From the NCBI GenBank assembly GCA_021441665.1, contig JAGYYN010039680.1, positions 1-24,748 on the forward strand: a stretch of 24,748 nt of DNA, read 5' to 3'. Positions 1-9,942 of this stretch are shown one piece after another. How positions within the stretch are numbered: the stretch's first letter is position 1; each line of letters starts with the position of its first letter. Origin of the DNA: Euplotes cf. woodruffi 2 WChen-2021 (taxonomy: Eukaryota; Ciliophora; Spirotrichea; Euplotida; Euplotidae). Position numbers and translations under genes: made by a program. The notes below the pieces were generated by a model that worked only from the letters and a program-made list of their open reading frames with translations, searched no databases and was not told where the DNA came from.

Positions 1-207
1 AAGGAATTAGCAGTATTTTGTGAGAAACTCGAAAAAGCTGTCATTGATACTATTAGAAATGGAGCTATGACTAAAGATTTGGCACTGTGTGTCAAGGGAG
101 ACGATAAGGTTAAGAGATCTGATTATTTCAGCACTGAAGAATTTATGTCAAAGATCAAAGAAAGCTTTGAATCACAATGGAGCATGAAGTTGACTGCTAA
201 GTTGTAG
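1..207 (+). CDS. IDH: NADP-dependent isocitrate dehydrogenase, C-terminal end (partial)
   Basis: This is the last 68 codons of an isocitrate dehydrogenase of the eukaryotic NADP type (IDH1/IDH2), which decarboxylates isocitrate to 2-oxoglutarate and makes NADPH. The frame is open from the window edge to a TAG at 205-207. The segment MTKDLALCVKG followed by RSDYFSTEEFM lines up with the end of human IDH1 (MTKDLAACIKG, RSDYLNTFEFM), and the last residues AKL match the human AKL ending, which in IDH1 is a peroxisomal targeting signal. Whether that tail works as PTS1 here is inference. No UGA codon, intron or frameshift site lies in the visible part. The start and catalytic core lie outside the window. 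Confidence 0.93.
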   Translation, partial: KELAVFCEKLEKAVIDTIRNGAMTKDLALCVKGDDKVKRSDYFSTEEFMSKIKESFESQWSMKLTAKL

Positions 208-409
208 TTCTAGAATTCAAAATGCAATAGATAGATTGATTTAAAATCTAAAATTCAATCAAAAATAGCTCTTAAATTTCTATATTTATACTATATATTT
301 ATAAATCAAAACTATATTCAAAAAGAGTTAAAAGAGCTTTATTTTTCAACAACAAAAAATTAAATTTTTCCACATAAAATCAAAAATACTCAAGTATAAA
401 AAATCTCTA

Positions 410-650
410 TTCAAAACCTCTTTTTTTTTTTAATAATTTTTCAAATAACCATAAATCAACCAAACCAAAAACAAAACCCCACCCCTCTTTCCTATTTCCC
501 AATCTCAACCACCCTCGCTCCAATTCCCCAAAAATTCCCCAAAACCACGTCCCACCCCACTTCCCCATCCATGCATATCCAAAAATACCACATTGGCCCA
601 ATCGCATAAAAACAACTTGCCAACACACTGCATCGACCAAAACATCATCC
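410..650 (+). other. C-rich, G-poor strand-asymmetric tract with CCCCAAAA octamers
   Basis: Bases are almost only C, A and T on the plus strand. Telomere-like octamers occur at 473-480 (AAAACCCC), 526-533 (CCCCAAAA) and 537-544 (CCCCAAAA). Euplotes telomeres are (C4A4)n on the 5'-ending strand. Here the copies are few and interrupted, so they may simply reflect C- and A-runs. No coding signal. Confidence 0.5.
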
Positions 651-769
651 ACACTAATACTAAATACTAATTGCCAATATCAATATCAATAACATAATTA
701 ATATACAATCAGTCGTGATTGTGCATATCAATACTAACAATATTACAGCTATCATGCATTTTGGGCATT

Positions 770-1060
770 GTGGTTTATCAGTAGTGGGTAGATGTAAGAT
801 TCATTAGATTATTGGTCGGATAAACATGGGGTCGGAAGACAGATTGAGTGCTGGATTGGATTGTGCTTAGCGAGGTTTTAGGCTCGATTTTGGGGGATCA
901 AGCTGTTGAGTTGAGGTTGTGTGGGTGAGGATTGGTTTTGGAGAGGGTATTGTTAAGCGAGTGCTGTGTCAGACGAAGCTGGGGAGATGAAGTAGATGAT
1001 TGATTTGGATTCCTAGATTGCTTATTTGGTATAGATCGAGGGTGTTTGAAAGATCTTATG
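770..1060 (+). other. G-rich, C-poor strand-asymmetric tract
   Basis: This block mirrors the C-rich one to its left: the skew switches near 700-770. It contains one TTTTGGGG (888-895), the complementary telomere-like octamer. It lies just upstream of gene A. Several stop codons in each frame argue against coding. Confidence 0.45.
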
Positions 1061-1185
1061 CCGGTTTTTTATAGATGATTGATAGGTATAATTTATTAAT
1101 AACTCCGATTTTAATGGTACTGTTAGTCTTAGTAGAGTGTTGATGTGCTTTGCAATTAAATAATTTAAATATCAGCATTAGCAAT

Positions 1186-2846
1186 ATGCAGATGCAAGAG
1201 ATACCTGGTAGAAAAATGATGAATGTTTGAGGGTCGACGTCGAACCCCGATCATCAGCTTAAAGACTCGATTGACTTATCAATGAAGAATTCAGACACAC
1301 CAGAAGTCGGCACTCCATCTCAAATTTCAACCATGAAACTTGTCAAGAAATAAGAAGAACAAAGCGATTCCGTTTCTAACTCAGACTCCGATAAAGATCA
1401 GACCTTATAGTTCGAGTAAATAATACCTTTCCAGCTTCAAAAACAGTGCAGAAAAATAAAGTAGTAAAGCCTGCATTTAACAACATTCCAAAGCCGCGAA
1501 AATAAGAAAGATGAAGTTCAGGACAAGTACTGCTATACTAACATTTACAATTATTTTCTTAATTACTTTATCAATCCTTCATCATTATGCCTCAATCGTT
1601 ACTCTTTAATAAAACCTCTACTTAGACTATCAACTTTATTAAAAAATTTAAGCAAGCAGGTTTTTGATGACTTTTAGCTTAAAATAAAATTGCTTAAAAA
1701 CAAAATTCAGCTGCCAGCTTAAAGCTCGTATTGCGTGTTAATTTGTGTCGATATGATTTCAACTGATGTTATAGCTCACTCGAGAATGAATCGCTCAATC
1801 AGGACATCAATATACCAATTAGAAAGCTTGTTTATTCAGCATCAGGCACAAGGACTAAACAACATCACCATGTGGCCACAAATAGTCCAATAAATTTAGG
1901 GGAAAACGCTGAGTATGACTCAAGAACATTTGATACTGACGACAAAAACCCGCTGCTTAGAAAGAAGCGCATAGTGTCGGCTAATTGTACTCCGCAAGTC
2001 GAACTTCAAAGCAACTTGCAAAATGTTAACTTTCAATATGCTGTCGATCGCTACGAAAACGAAGCTCGAAATCGGGACGACAAAATCTATGGCACCCGAG
2101 GCATTAGTCCAGAGGGACTCGAAAGAACAAGCCAGCTATACTTTCAGCCTGCAAATCCATATATTGTCAAGACGGATCATATTTTGAACCACAACGTCGG
2201 CAAAAAGCAAATAAACGAAAAGTTGAGTAGAAAGAAAGATCAGTTGATTCGTAAAGCCCGAGATATTATAACGACTCCTGGTAAATTAATTTTATTGTAT
2301 TACGCTTGTCACATTTTGATTGACTATTAACACAATGCTATAATTGTATAATTGATAGACGCAGCTATTAAAAGAGTTAATCTTGAAGCATTTGGACAGT
2401 TCGGAGAAGTCCCGATCAACAGCTTTAATACTTTAACAGGCAAAACTGTTTCTCCACTCAATGCGAAGTTTGGCTATTTTGGAAGAAACACTGACTATGT
2501 CTCAGATTCCAGCTATCAATGCGTGACTAAAAGGTACGTAACCATGATGATTCTTTTAGCGAAGTTGAGTGAGAATACGACGACTTAGAACGAGATCGAG
2601 AATCGCAAGCGTAAACTTATTAAATAATTCATAGTATCGACCATTATTTAAACCAAGACTTCAACCGAGCATTTATGACAATGAAGGCAAACCAAAACTT
2701 TGACAACGAAGGTAAGGATATCAAGCAAATTATCTCTTACTTTGCTTCGCAGCAATAGATTTCTATCTTTAAAAACGGCAAAACTAGAAAAACCAGCATC
2801 GATGCTTAGAGCTCAAATACACATTGCAGTTATAAACATCGATTAG
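1186..2846 (+). CDS. Gene A: unknown, low-complexity protein; introns and three +1 frameshifts
   Basis: I do not recognise this protein. The model starts at ATG 1186 (MQMQEIPGRKMM). Exons: 1186-1526, 1775-2280, 2359-2533, 2589-2610, 2635-2711, 2753-2846, all GT-AG, with TAG at 2844-2846, giving about 403 residues. In exon 1 the frame is closed three times by AAA-TAA (1348, 1418, 1500), and each time the +1 frame continues open, as at Euplotes shift sites. One UGA (Cys) lies near the start. The protein is Ser/Asn/Lys-rich and likely disordered in its first third; exon 2 includes EYDSRTFD and RKKRIV, and the end is basic (LKTAKLEKPASMLRAQ). The 248-nt first intron is unusually long here and has TACTAAC near its 5' end. 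The last two exons are the least certain; another open frame (2944-3078) could belong to this gene or to gene B. Confidence 0.6.
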
Positions 2847-3104
2847 CAGTTATTACTATCATCGATATATTTTGCTTCAAGTTATGCTATATCAAATAGA
2901 CTTTTAGTTATTTAAAAAGCAGTATTTAGCAACTAAATAAAGACAAGTAAATTTTAACTGCCAATGTAATACACTTGTGTATATTGCTTTGTCATATTTT
3001 AATAACCGCAATTATTTAGATGAATCAATCAACCTTCTCAGCTCGATCAATCAGTTAATCAGAGAGAATCCTGAAAAGTAAGCAATTCATTTCCACAGGA
3101 TAAC
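2847..3104. other. Spacer between genes A and B, possibly with an extra exon
   Basis: AT-rich. A 45-codon open frame at 2944-3078 (NNRNYLDESINLLSSINQ) looks protein-like but has no clear start. A good short intron (3078-3098, GTAAG to CAG) sits just before the gene B ATG. Removing it puts an upstream frame from 3021 in register with gene B, so gene B may have one more 5' exon. No acceptor-donor chain back to gene A could be proved. Confidence 0.35.
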
Positions 3105-5137
3105 ATGTTTAGTTACCTAAAAGAAAATGTATTCGGGACACGCGCTCAGAGCGAACAAAGAGCCCTTGATAAATTCAACGCCCCGGTTCCTCTATACTCA
3201 AAAGGGCCTAGAAATAATCTTGGTTTTGATAAGCTCAAGGTTCGCATTGATTTATATTTACCGTCTTTAGGAGCAAAAAGCACGCGAGATGCTGCGCGAA
3301 TTCATCCAAAAGTAAGTGCGGCTGAAGCATTAATAGAGCTAATATGGAGTATGAGTCAAATTCCTCCAGTTCACAGTCAGATGATAACGTCCAACAGCTC
3401 AAAGTCCCTATTGCTGATGATGACAACAACAAGAAGGCCAATGAGGATTCACTTAATATCCCAAAGTGAATTAATAGCGGACGGCTCGGCAAGCAAAATA
3501 AAGACGATACGCTTGAGTACACTATGAGTGCTAATGAGTCAAACGGAGGACAAATCACAGGTACTTTTTATAAGCTTATCTTTAGGCAACTTTGGTGGAA
3601 CTTTCAGCAATTTTAAGTTCGGCAATGACAATATCAAAAATTTTAGCAGTTACAGGACTTCTGATAATATCTCAAGGCTTATCAAGCAATATGAAGTCGA
3701 CTTAAAACGTAGTTTGCCAACTGGTCTAAAGGCACTAGTGAAAGAGCAGACTAAAGTGAAAGGCAATTCTTCAAGCTTAATACAAAATCAAATCACAATT
3801 TTTGAAGAAGAAAAACGAATGAACGAAGAAAAGTTAAAAATTGCTGAAAATATAAACTCGCTATTCAGGCAATATGAGAAACTGTACAATAAAGCAGCCA
3901 AAAAGCACTCAATTAAAAAAGAAATTCACGCTGAAAGAAAGTAACCCGGTTCTTCAGGAAACTCTAAAATTATTTCACAATTTGGTGAGCACGATGGCGA
4001 AGGAGAATCCAACAAATGCAATTGCATTAATAAAGATATGGAAATACAATACAAAAGCAAACGACTCGATTTTAAAAAAACTGCTGACTGATAAATAAAC
4101 ACAGCATGACGCAAATCAACACAAAAGTGAGAGAAATAGTTGTAGAGTGCAACAGTTTATTTAAGCTTCTCGATAACAGAAATCAAGATATTCTTTCGCT
4201 GTTAGAGTACATTGGTGAAACAAACGAAAATATTGAGCAGGTAAGTACTATCGCTGCATTCGTACAGATCAACAAACTGTTACTTGAGAAAGAACGGGTC
4301 ATTGCTGACTGAGATAATATCCGAAATAAGATCAAAGACTTCTTACCGAACTTCAGCGTCTACTGCGATCATCTTGCAATTATTCAAAACCACGTAAGAC
4401 TTATTTCCAACTGTATAGAAATACGATGTAAAAGTGAGTTTAACGGACAAGTCTGTGAACAGTTCGACACAAACTGAACCCAGAAACACCCAGCTTGGGT
4501 ACTTCAGGCGGATGTTCGAGCAAGACTGCCAGCAGCTAATGGTGAAGACAAACCAGGCAAAGTCTCCTTACGAAAATGAGGAGACTGAATTCGAGGATAA
4601 GCTTAACGAGTCATCTCCTCAAACTAGGTATTTTTATTTATTATTACCTACCACTTCGTCAATATCGTTCCATCGACGCATATAGTTTAGTATAATTTCC
4701 CACAGCAAGGGGTCTTTACCGTATTCAAGTCTAACAGAGGTTGTTTAGGAACATCCAAGAGGATGAAAGCTACAATAACGCAGACTACTCAAAGTCAATC
4801 GATATGAAATAAGCCGATTTCAGACAACAACAGAAACATCAACGAGAAGTTAGTTCCTCGGCTCAAAATCGACATTGCAAACCGGACTGAAGAGTCAAAG
4901 TCTATCTCGCACCGAAAGCACAGCGAGATCATCAAGCTCAAGCGCAAGGGCGACCAAGGGTCGATTCAACACAGGAGACTCTCTGAGAAGTCAAGCGTGT
5001 CTAATTTCTCGAGCACGGGGAAGCTAAAAGACATAGTCAAGCACAGGAAGATAATTTATAAGAAAAAGATCCCGATGAAGAGAGAAACCAGCATTTCTTC
5101 ACAGGATGATGCTAACCCGAGCCCTTGCAATCACTAA
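3105..5137 (+). CDS. Gene B: unknown coiled-coil protein with about three +1 frameshifts
   Basis: Not recognised. From ATG 3105 (MFSYLKENVFGTR) the exons are 3105-3239, 3271-3311, 3337-3560, 3586-4240, 4268-4393, 4419-4627, 4749-5137, ending with TAA at 5135-5137, about 591 residues. Shift sites: AAA-TAA at 4093 and 4807, both clear, and AAG-TAA at 3939. The last one can instead be removed by a 49-nt intron (3941-3989) with a weak GAG acceptor. The N-terminus is acidic and Ser/Asn-rich, the centre (IFEEEKRMNEEKLKIAENI, then INKLLLEKERVIAD) is helical and coiled-coil-like, and the C-terminus is Lys/Arg-rich. An STQTE motif, seen in many cytoskeletal coiled-coil proteins, lies in the sixth exon. 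The 27-nt intron 4241-4267 is a multiple of three, so its retention would stay in frame. UGA codons read as Cys. Confidence 0.65.
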
Positions 5138-5642
5138 TTTTAATATTATTTATATCTTTTCAATTTTAAATTTGCGTTTGGGTCAGTGATTGCTAGTTAT
5201 TAAAGCAGCAATCAAAGTGGTTGGCCTCTGAGTTGATTTCATATTAGACTGACTAATGATAAGATTTAGATAGAGCAACTTTTGATCACATTTAGTAATA
5301 TTTAAGCTTAGTTTGGATGAAGGTAAAAGTGGTACTAATTTCATTTATCATCATGGTTTAAAAAAAGTGATAAAATAAAGTAAGTTTATTATTTTTTAAT
5401 GATTTTATATTTTGAAAATATTTCAAAAAATTAGTGAGATAAAATATTATGAGTGGAAAGAATTCGAATGGTAGCAAAGTAAAATTATATAATTGAAATA
5501 AATATTTTCTATGCACTAAAATATGTAAATTCTTAAGATATATTATAAATCAATTCATGAATTTTAAATGAATTAAACCAAGAATATAATACAAAATAAA
5601 TAGTATTTGGTATAAAGTCACTGTATTTACATAAATTTAAAG
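5138..5642. other. Intergenic spacer with hairpin and breakage-like motifs
   Basis: No gene is seen in 505 AT-rich bases. An 8-bp perfect inverted repeat (TGATTGCT 5187-5194, AGCAATCA 5207-5214, 12-nt loop) lies about 50 bases past the gene B stop, perhaps in its 3' UTR. TTCAAT at 5159-5164 and AATTGAAATA at 5491-5500 match the ATTGAA core; the second fits the published Euplotes breakage consensus (HATTGAAaHH, from memory) at all positions. Confidence 0.5.
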
Positions 5643-6386
5643 ATGAAGTGGGTTTTATTCTCATTATTGATTATTGCACTTGTTTCTTCGCAAAAAGTGA
5701 CTGAACCAACTTACGCAGGAGTCTACCCAATACCATCAGGATACAGAGCAGCTGGATATAGACCAGCACATGCCTTATATACTGCAAGACCAGCAAATCA
5801 AACTCAGGCACCTGCGACTCCAGTTGCTCCCCCAGTGCGAGTTGTTGCTCCACCAGCGCCAGTTGCTGCTCCAGCTCCACCAGCACCAGTAGTTGTTGCA
5901 GCTCCACCAGCACCAGTAGTTGTTCCAGCCCCAGCTCCACCAGCACCAGCACCTGTAGCTGCTCCAGCTGAACCGGCGCCAGTAGCCCAGACCTTCTTCC
6001 ACTCGCTGAATCATAAAACAGGAAACGACATTCTACACAAGCTGAAGGCAGGAAACCACGACATCTACCTATTAGTGTTCTTCCAATCAGAAGAAGAAAA
6101 CCAGCACTTAGACACGATTAACAGACAAACAATCGACAAATTGGAGAACGGCTTCCTATTCAGAAACGACATCAAGGACCTGTACTACTCGACAATCGAC
6201 GCTTCGAAGCCTACATACGCAGGCTTGCTAAGCGAATTGGACATCCAAACCGAAGAACTCTCAAGCGGCCCAGTAATTTTCATCATGGAGCACGGAAACG
6301 GATTTATTATGACCGGGCCAAGAGCCATCCCAGAAATGAAAATGAACCTCAACGAGCTCTTGGAGAACAGAGACCACGGATATTAA
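5643..6386 (+). CDS. Secreted thioredoxin-fold protein without CXXC, Pro/Ala/Val-rich linker
   Basis: One exon, 247 residues, TAA at 6384-6386. Residues 1-17 (MKWVLFSLLIIALVSSQ) form a clear signal peptide, so the product enters the secretory pathway. Residues about 55-115 are a Pro/Ala/Val linker built from repeats of PPAPV-type units (DNA 5820-5980). Residues about 120-247 look like a thioredoxin fold: a beta strand (YLLVFFQ) followed by SEEE where CXXC is expected, a helix, a strand ending in STIDAS, then GPVIFIM with the cis-Pro position, and NGFIMTGPR as the last hairpin. Without CXXC it should not be a disulfide oxidoreductase; a chaperone or binding role is inference. The second half uses many C-ending codons, which may mark high expression. 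No intron, UGA or shift site. A complex-specific name is not supported. Confidence 0.82.
   Translation: MKWVLFSLLIIALVSSQKVTEPTYAGVYPIPSGYRAAGYRPAHALYTARPANQTQAPATPVAPPVRVVAPPAPVAAPAPPAPVVVAAPPAPVVVPAPAPPAPAPVAAPAEPAPVAQTFFHSLNHKTGNDILHKLKAGNHDIYLLVFFQSEEENQHLDTINRQTIDKLENGFLFRNDIKDLYYSTIDASKPTYAGLLSELDIQTEELSSGPVIFIMEHGNGFIMTGPRAIPEMKMNLNELLENRDHGY
5820..5985 (+). repeat. Imperfect tandem repeat encoding Pro/Ala/Val linker
   Basis: In-frame repeats of a CCACCAGCACCAGTA-like unit and variants encode PAPPAPVV-type peptides inside the secreted protein. The repeats are imperfect, so they are probably old or under coding constraint. Confidence 0.75.
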
Positions 6387-6960
6387 AATCAGCTTTATAA
6401 TATGATGTCGCAATAATTGCTTTCGGTATTTGTGACCTCTAACCCCTTCCTGCTTCGACTTTAGGCTTCGTTTTAATAGATTTTGCTATGAAAAATTAGG
6501 AGACTTATTGCTGCCTTAGATCCTGTATTAATAAATATCATTTCTTTTCGCATTGAATTCGGCATTCAGTCAGGATTGCTTATCAGCTATTTTGGATACT
6601 GTCAAAATCAGCTTCATTTGCTGTGGATTTAAATAATATTCAATAAAAATTATTCATCGATAATATTTTTGATTATGAAAAATAGTTATGAGTGACCTGA
6701 GGCAAGCAAAGAAATTGGTATCTTTTGCTTGCTCTGCTGGGTCTTTGCTAATTAGCAGAGGTAAAGCCCTTGCGCTTTGATTTTGTAAACTTTAAGCCTC
6801 AAGAGCAGAGTACTAAATGCTAAAACCAACAGCATCCATGCTTATATCAAAATATATTTAAATGGGCCTCTGGTTCTATAGCTTTGAAGAAGGAACTAAA
6901 ATAAATCTTTTCGCATAAATTTAAATTGAATATTTAATTTTAAAAAGTCAAGGAATTTAA
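6387..6960. other. Intergenic spacer containing a structured segment
   Basis: No protein gene is seen. CATTGAATTC (6551-6560) and AATTGAATAT (6924-6933) carry the ATTGAA core, one after the secreted-protein gene and one 28 bases before the gene C ATG. Between them is a run of inverted repeats (6698-6801), listed separately. The rest is AT-rich without visible pattern. Confidence 0.55.
6698..6801 (+). ncRNA. Candidate structured RNA: nested and consecutive hairpins
   Basis: Four inverted repeats lie within 104 bases. GCAAGCAAAGA (6702-6712) pairs with TCTTTTGCTTGC (6721-6732), 11 bp with one bulge and an 8-nt loop. CTCTGCT (6732-6738) pairs with AGCAGAG (6754-6760). AAAGC (6763-6767) pairs with GCTTT (6774-6778). 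TGAGGC (6698-6703) and GCCTCA (6796-6801) could close the whole as an outer stem, sharing two bases with the first. I match it to no known RNA family. It could be a small RNA gene or a folded 3' UTR; the strand is unknown and the plus sign is nominal. Confidence 0.35.
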
Positions 6961-9565
6961 ATGGAACAGAAAAACCCGTTTAAAGGTTATACTAATCCTG
7001 CAAATAAACACGGCTTCGCAGATAACTGGAATTCAGTATCTGGAGGAGTTGTTAAGATCAAAAATCGTAATGATGTCAATGATGCAAAATAAAATTAATT
7101 ATTTGGGGAATAAACTTCCTGCAACGTCTTCAACAACATACTTCTCGACTCCGAGAAACCAAATTGACATTCCTTTACAGTATGTGAGAGGAAATGTGTC
7201 GAACTCTTTAGAAAGATTCGATCGAAATACAAACGATTTTGATGAGTTTCCGATTATCAACATCGAGCGTAAGTTTATATCTGTCATTTTGATAGAAGCG
7301 AAGAGCAGGCATAATCAAAATGCTGCCTTCATCGGAATGCCAACATACTCATCAGCGTTTAGTATAAATCCGTTGAACACCCTATCGAATGCAAACATGC
7401 CTCGGTCGATGCAAACATCGAATAAAAACATGACGTTTTCACGGAATCCTTCAGTCGAGAGCAGGCAGCATTTAAAATTGCAAAGCAGTGAGGAAAGTAA
7501 GCATTCTTGCCATCGTGACAAACTAGATAATATCTTCGTCAACGAGTACAGTGCGTTCACAGAGAACTTCGATCCAAATATTCGGTGAAATTACTGAGTA
7601 TCAACCTCGAATAAGCTACGCAGCTTTGTCTCCATCATTAAGGAGATTTTAGAACAGAGAAACCAAATGAATCTTGAACTTATTAAGTAAAGACGGACAG
7701 CTCGAGTGGATGAAGAACAAACTCAAAAAGATGCACAGTAAGTTGAGTCTTACATCCTGCGTTACTTTGCATATTTATTTTATTAAATGCAGTTTAAGTC
7801 TTTTTAAACACCAAAATATCGATATTTTTAGATTATATTAATGAACTCGAGAAGAAGTGCAAGTAAACAAAAGAAACTTATACTTGAGAAGGAAACAGAA
7901 GAGGTCATGACTCTAGCTGGACGGACTATTGACGAAGGCAATGCGACTTCAATGAACACCACACCTAAAAATTACTCGACTAAACAACTGCAAAAAGATC
8001 GAGTGAGGAATAAAGACTGCAATACCACACAAAGCTCTGTTGATCGAGCCAAAAATATATGTTCGAGTTCAAAACTTAAAGTAGTAACAGGCAAAATTGC
8101 AAGTTCTTCAAGGCAAAAATAATCGAAATTTAAAATCTTCGAAAGTTCAAATGATTTTAGAAAGGCATAGAAAGCTTAAGCATAATGAGTCAACTAGTAA
8201 AGTTAATCAAAATGATACGATGTGAGAGAACTTAGACAAGATCCATCAAATGAGTAGTCAGCAGAGAAGGGACAAAAATATGTCGAATATGAGTGCGCAA
8301 CCAAATAACAACAATTTCTTAAACTTCACGCTTGAGTCAAAATCTCAATACCAAACTTCACATGAAGAGTTAACCTCGATTAACAGTCACGGCTCTGAAG
8401 GAAGATTAATACGGAAAGAGCTGGAAAAACAACGATATGTAACTGAGAGTGTTCACAATGAAGGAAACAACTCCAGTGAGTCTTCAAACGAAGAGTCGAT
8501 CCCAGCTGAATCTGCAAAAGTATTACATGGAGATATGCTTATTTGCAATATTGACACTAAAAACACAAGTAAGAGCCGATGAATCATTCCATAACATAAC
8601 TATAGCACTAAACAAATGCCGTACTCCGCTTTCTGAGAATAAAATTGAGTTCTATCTAAATGCCCCGAGGCAAATAGACATCAACAGGCTCAGAGAAAAG
8701 GTCGACTTGCCGCCGATTTCGAATATCGAAGAAGAGCTGTGTTCAATCATCAAAAATACCCCTTTGAAGTCGAAATCAAGCAAATTGATGCAGCAGTTGC
8801 AGCAGAAAAAGATGAAAGAATCACAGCTGCGAAGTAACCAGAATACTTATGATGGATGAAGTCAAATGCAGTCGTTTTATTCAAAAAGTTGAGTATCTAA
8901 TAAAACTCAAAGCTGTAAGTGCTCAAAAAGTCTATTTTTAATAAATTTTCGCTTTCATAGTCCAAAGCAAAAAGGAGTCAAGAGAGCGCAATCAAGCGTG
9001 GCAGAACAGCCAAAATGCAGATTTCAGTTGCAAAATACCGCATAATTCAGAGAAATTTCGGAAGGATGCACAGCAGCTGACTTTTTGGTAATCTTTTGAC
9101 TTTACCCAGTATTAATAAAATACCAATTCAAGTCCATTTAAAGCCGCATTTATGATAACCAATTGGTAATTAGCCAGCAGCCTAACAGCCACAGAGACGA
9201 TAGTTTAAAGCAGAAGAAGAGCAAGGACTATAATAGTCTTTGCGTCAGCGAGAAGGAAAACACTAATCGGACGGTCTGAGAGTACCCTGGGTCATCACTT
9301 GGCTCCAACAGCATGAAGAACAGCAGTCGCAACTTGTTCTCCTCGCAGCTGGGGCTGAAGAGCAGCAAAGCGATGACGAATAGTAATAAACTCATGCTAT
9401 ATCATATTCGAGAAAAACACAGGAATTTAGGGTACAGTGAAAAGGAGAATTGAGCTGATCAGAAAGTTAAGGTAGGACTGGGTCATTCATGCATAGATTC
9501 AGTATGTTAAGAAAAATACGCAAAATAGCGGAAGAACTACGACTGTGAAAAGTCGGAGAGCTTAA
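6961..9565 (+). CDS. Gene C: large unknown protein, eight exons, four +1 frameshifts
   Basis: Not recognised. From ATG 6961 (MEQKNPFKGYTNPANKHG) exons are 6961-7268, 7296-7496, 7527-7737, 7832-8568, 8606-8914, 8961-9087, 9174-9471, 9503-9565, with TAA at 9563-9565, 749 residues. Shift sites: AAA-TAA at 7087 and 8117, AAG-TAA at 7685 and 7861. For the last two I tried intron alternatives by frame arithmetic and found none that fits. The protein is Ser/Asn/Lys-rich and likely mostly disordered, with short coiled-coil-like stretches (KEILEQRNQMNLELIK; QLEWMKNKLKKMHNYINEL). UGA appears repeatedly as Cys. Introns 7269-7295 and 7497-7526 are multiples of three, so retention would not break the frame. 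The product could be a cytoskeletal or signalling scaffold, but nothing in the sequence proves that. Confidence 0.65.
7685..7691 (+). other. +1 frameshift site of AAG-TAA-A type in gene C
   Basis: Frame closes at TAA 7688-7690 after Lys AAG. The +1 frame (KDGQLEWMKNKLKKM) stays open into a good donor at 7738. A second site of identical sequence lies at 7861-7867. The usual Euplotes site has AAA before the stop, so AAG is a variant. Confidence 0.55.
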
Positions 9566-9942
9566 GGCCAGAATTTGATTTGCGATGTAAGCAATGTTAT
9601 ACTTGATTCAATTTGTAAATAAAATTAATGGTGGTATTATTGGTGGAAGTGATTGTTAAATATTGAGAAAGGAGAATGGGTAAATTGATTTTGGTGAAAA
9701 GATAACAGTGTTATGATGTTATATTTGAAGAGAGATTCGGAAGATAAAGCAAATGATATAGGTAAACTATTAATTGATTAAGTGGAAGTTGAGTTGAAGT
9801 AATTATCTTGTTCTTTACTTAAATTCTGCATTTAAAATTTTTACTAAAATATTTAGTTGTCTTAGCGAATTATTAAAGTACAATTTAAATTTTTGATCGA
9901 TATGAATTAGGTCAAATAAGCTGGTAATTATTAGTATACTCA
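9566..9942. other. Intergenic spacer
   Basis: 377 AT-rich bases with no gene seen. TTCAAT at 9607-9612 is the complement of the ATTGAA core, about 40 bases past the gene C stop. A short G-biased stretch (about 9625-9800) has no open frame of interest. Confidence 0.55.

Larger units (their letters stand above)
208..1185. other. Noncoding spacer: AT-rich, then C-rich block, then G-rich block
   Basis: No convincing gene is seen. Positions 208-405 are AT-rich and include TTCAAT (254-259), the complement of an ATTGAA core, 47 bases after the IDH stop. Positions about 410-650 are nearly free of G on this strand and carry C-runs. Positions about 770-1060 are poor in C and rich in G. Between them lies a 6-bp inverted repeat with a 4-nt loop (CAATCA at 706-711, TGATTG at 716-721). 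The long minus-strand frame over 407-652 is rich in Gly and Trp and is best explained by the C-run composition. Confidence 0.7.

Noticed and set aside
407-652. 81-codon minus-strand frame
   Set aside because: Gly/Trp-rich by composition of a C-run tract; no family likeness, no splice or start context.
2569-2588. Separate 20-nt intron plus 9-nt microexon in gene A
   Set aside because: One 55-nt intron (2534-2588) explains the same frame more simply.
1186-2846. UAA and UAG read as Gln (all three stops reassigned, Condylostoma-like)
   Set aside because: Conserved genes here contain no in-frame UAA/UAG in hundreds of codons, and every problem stop follows AAA or AAG with the +1 frame opening.
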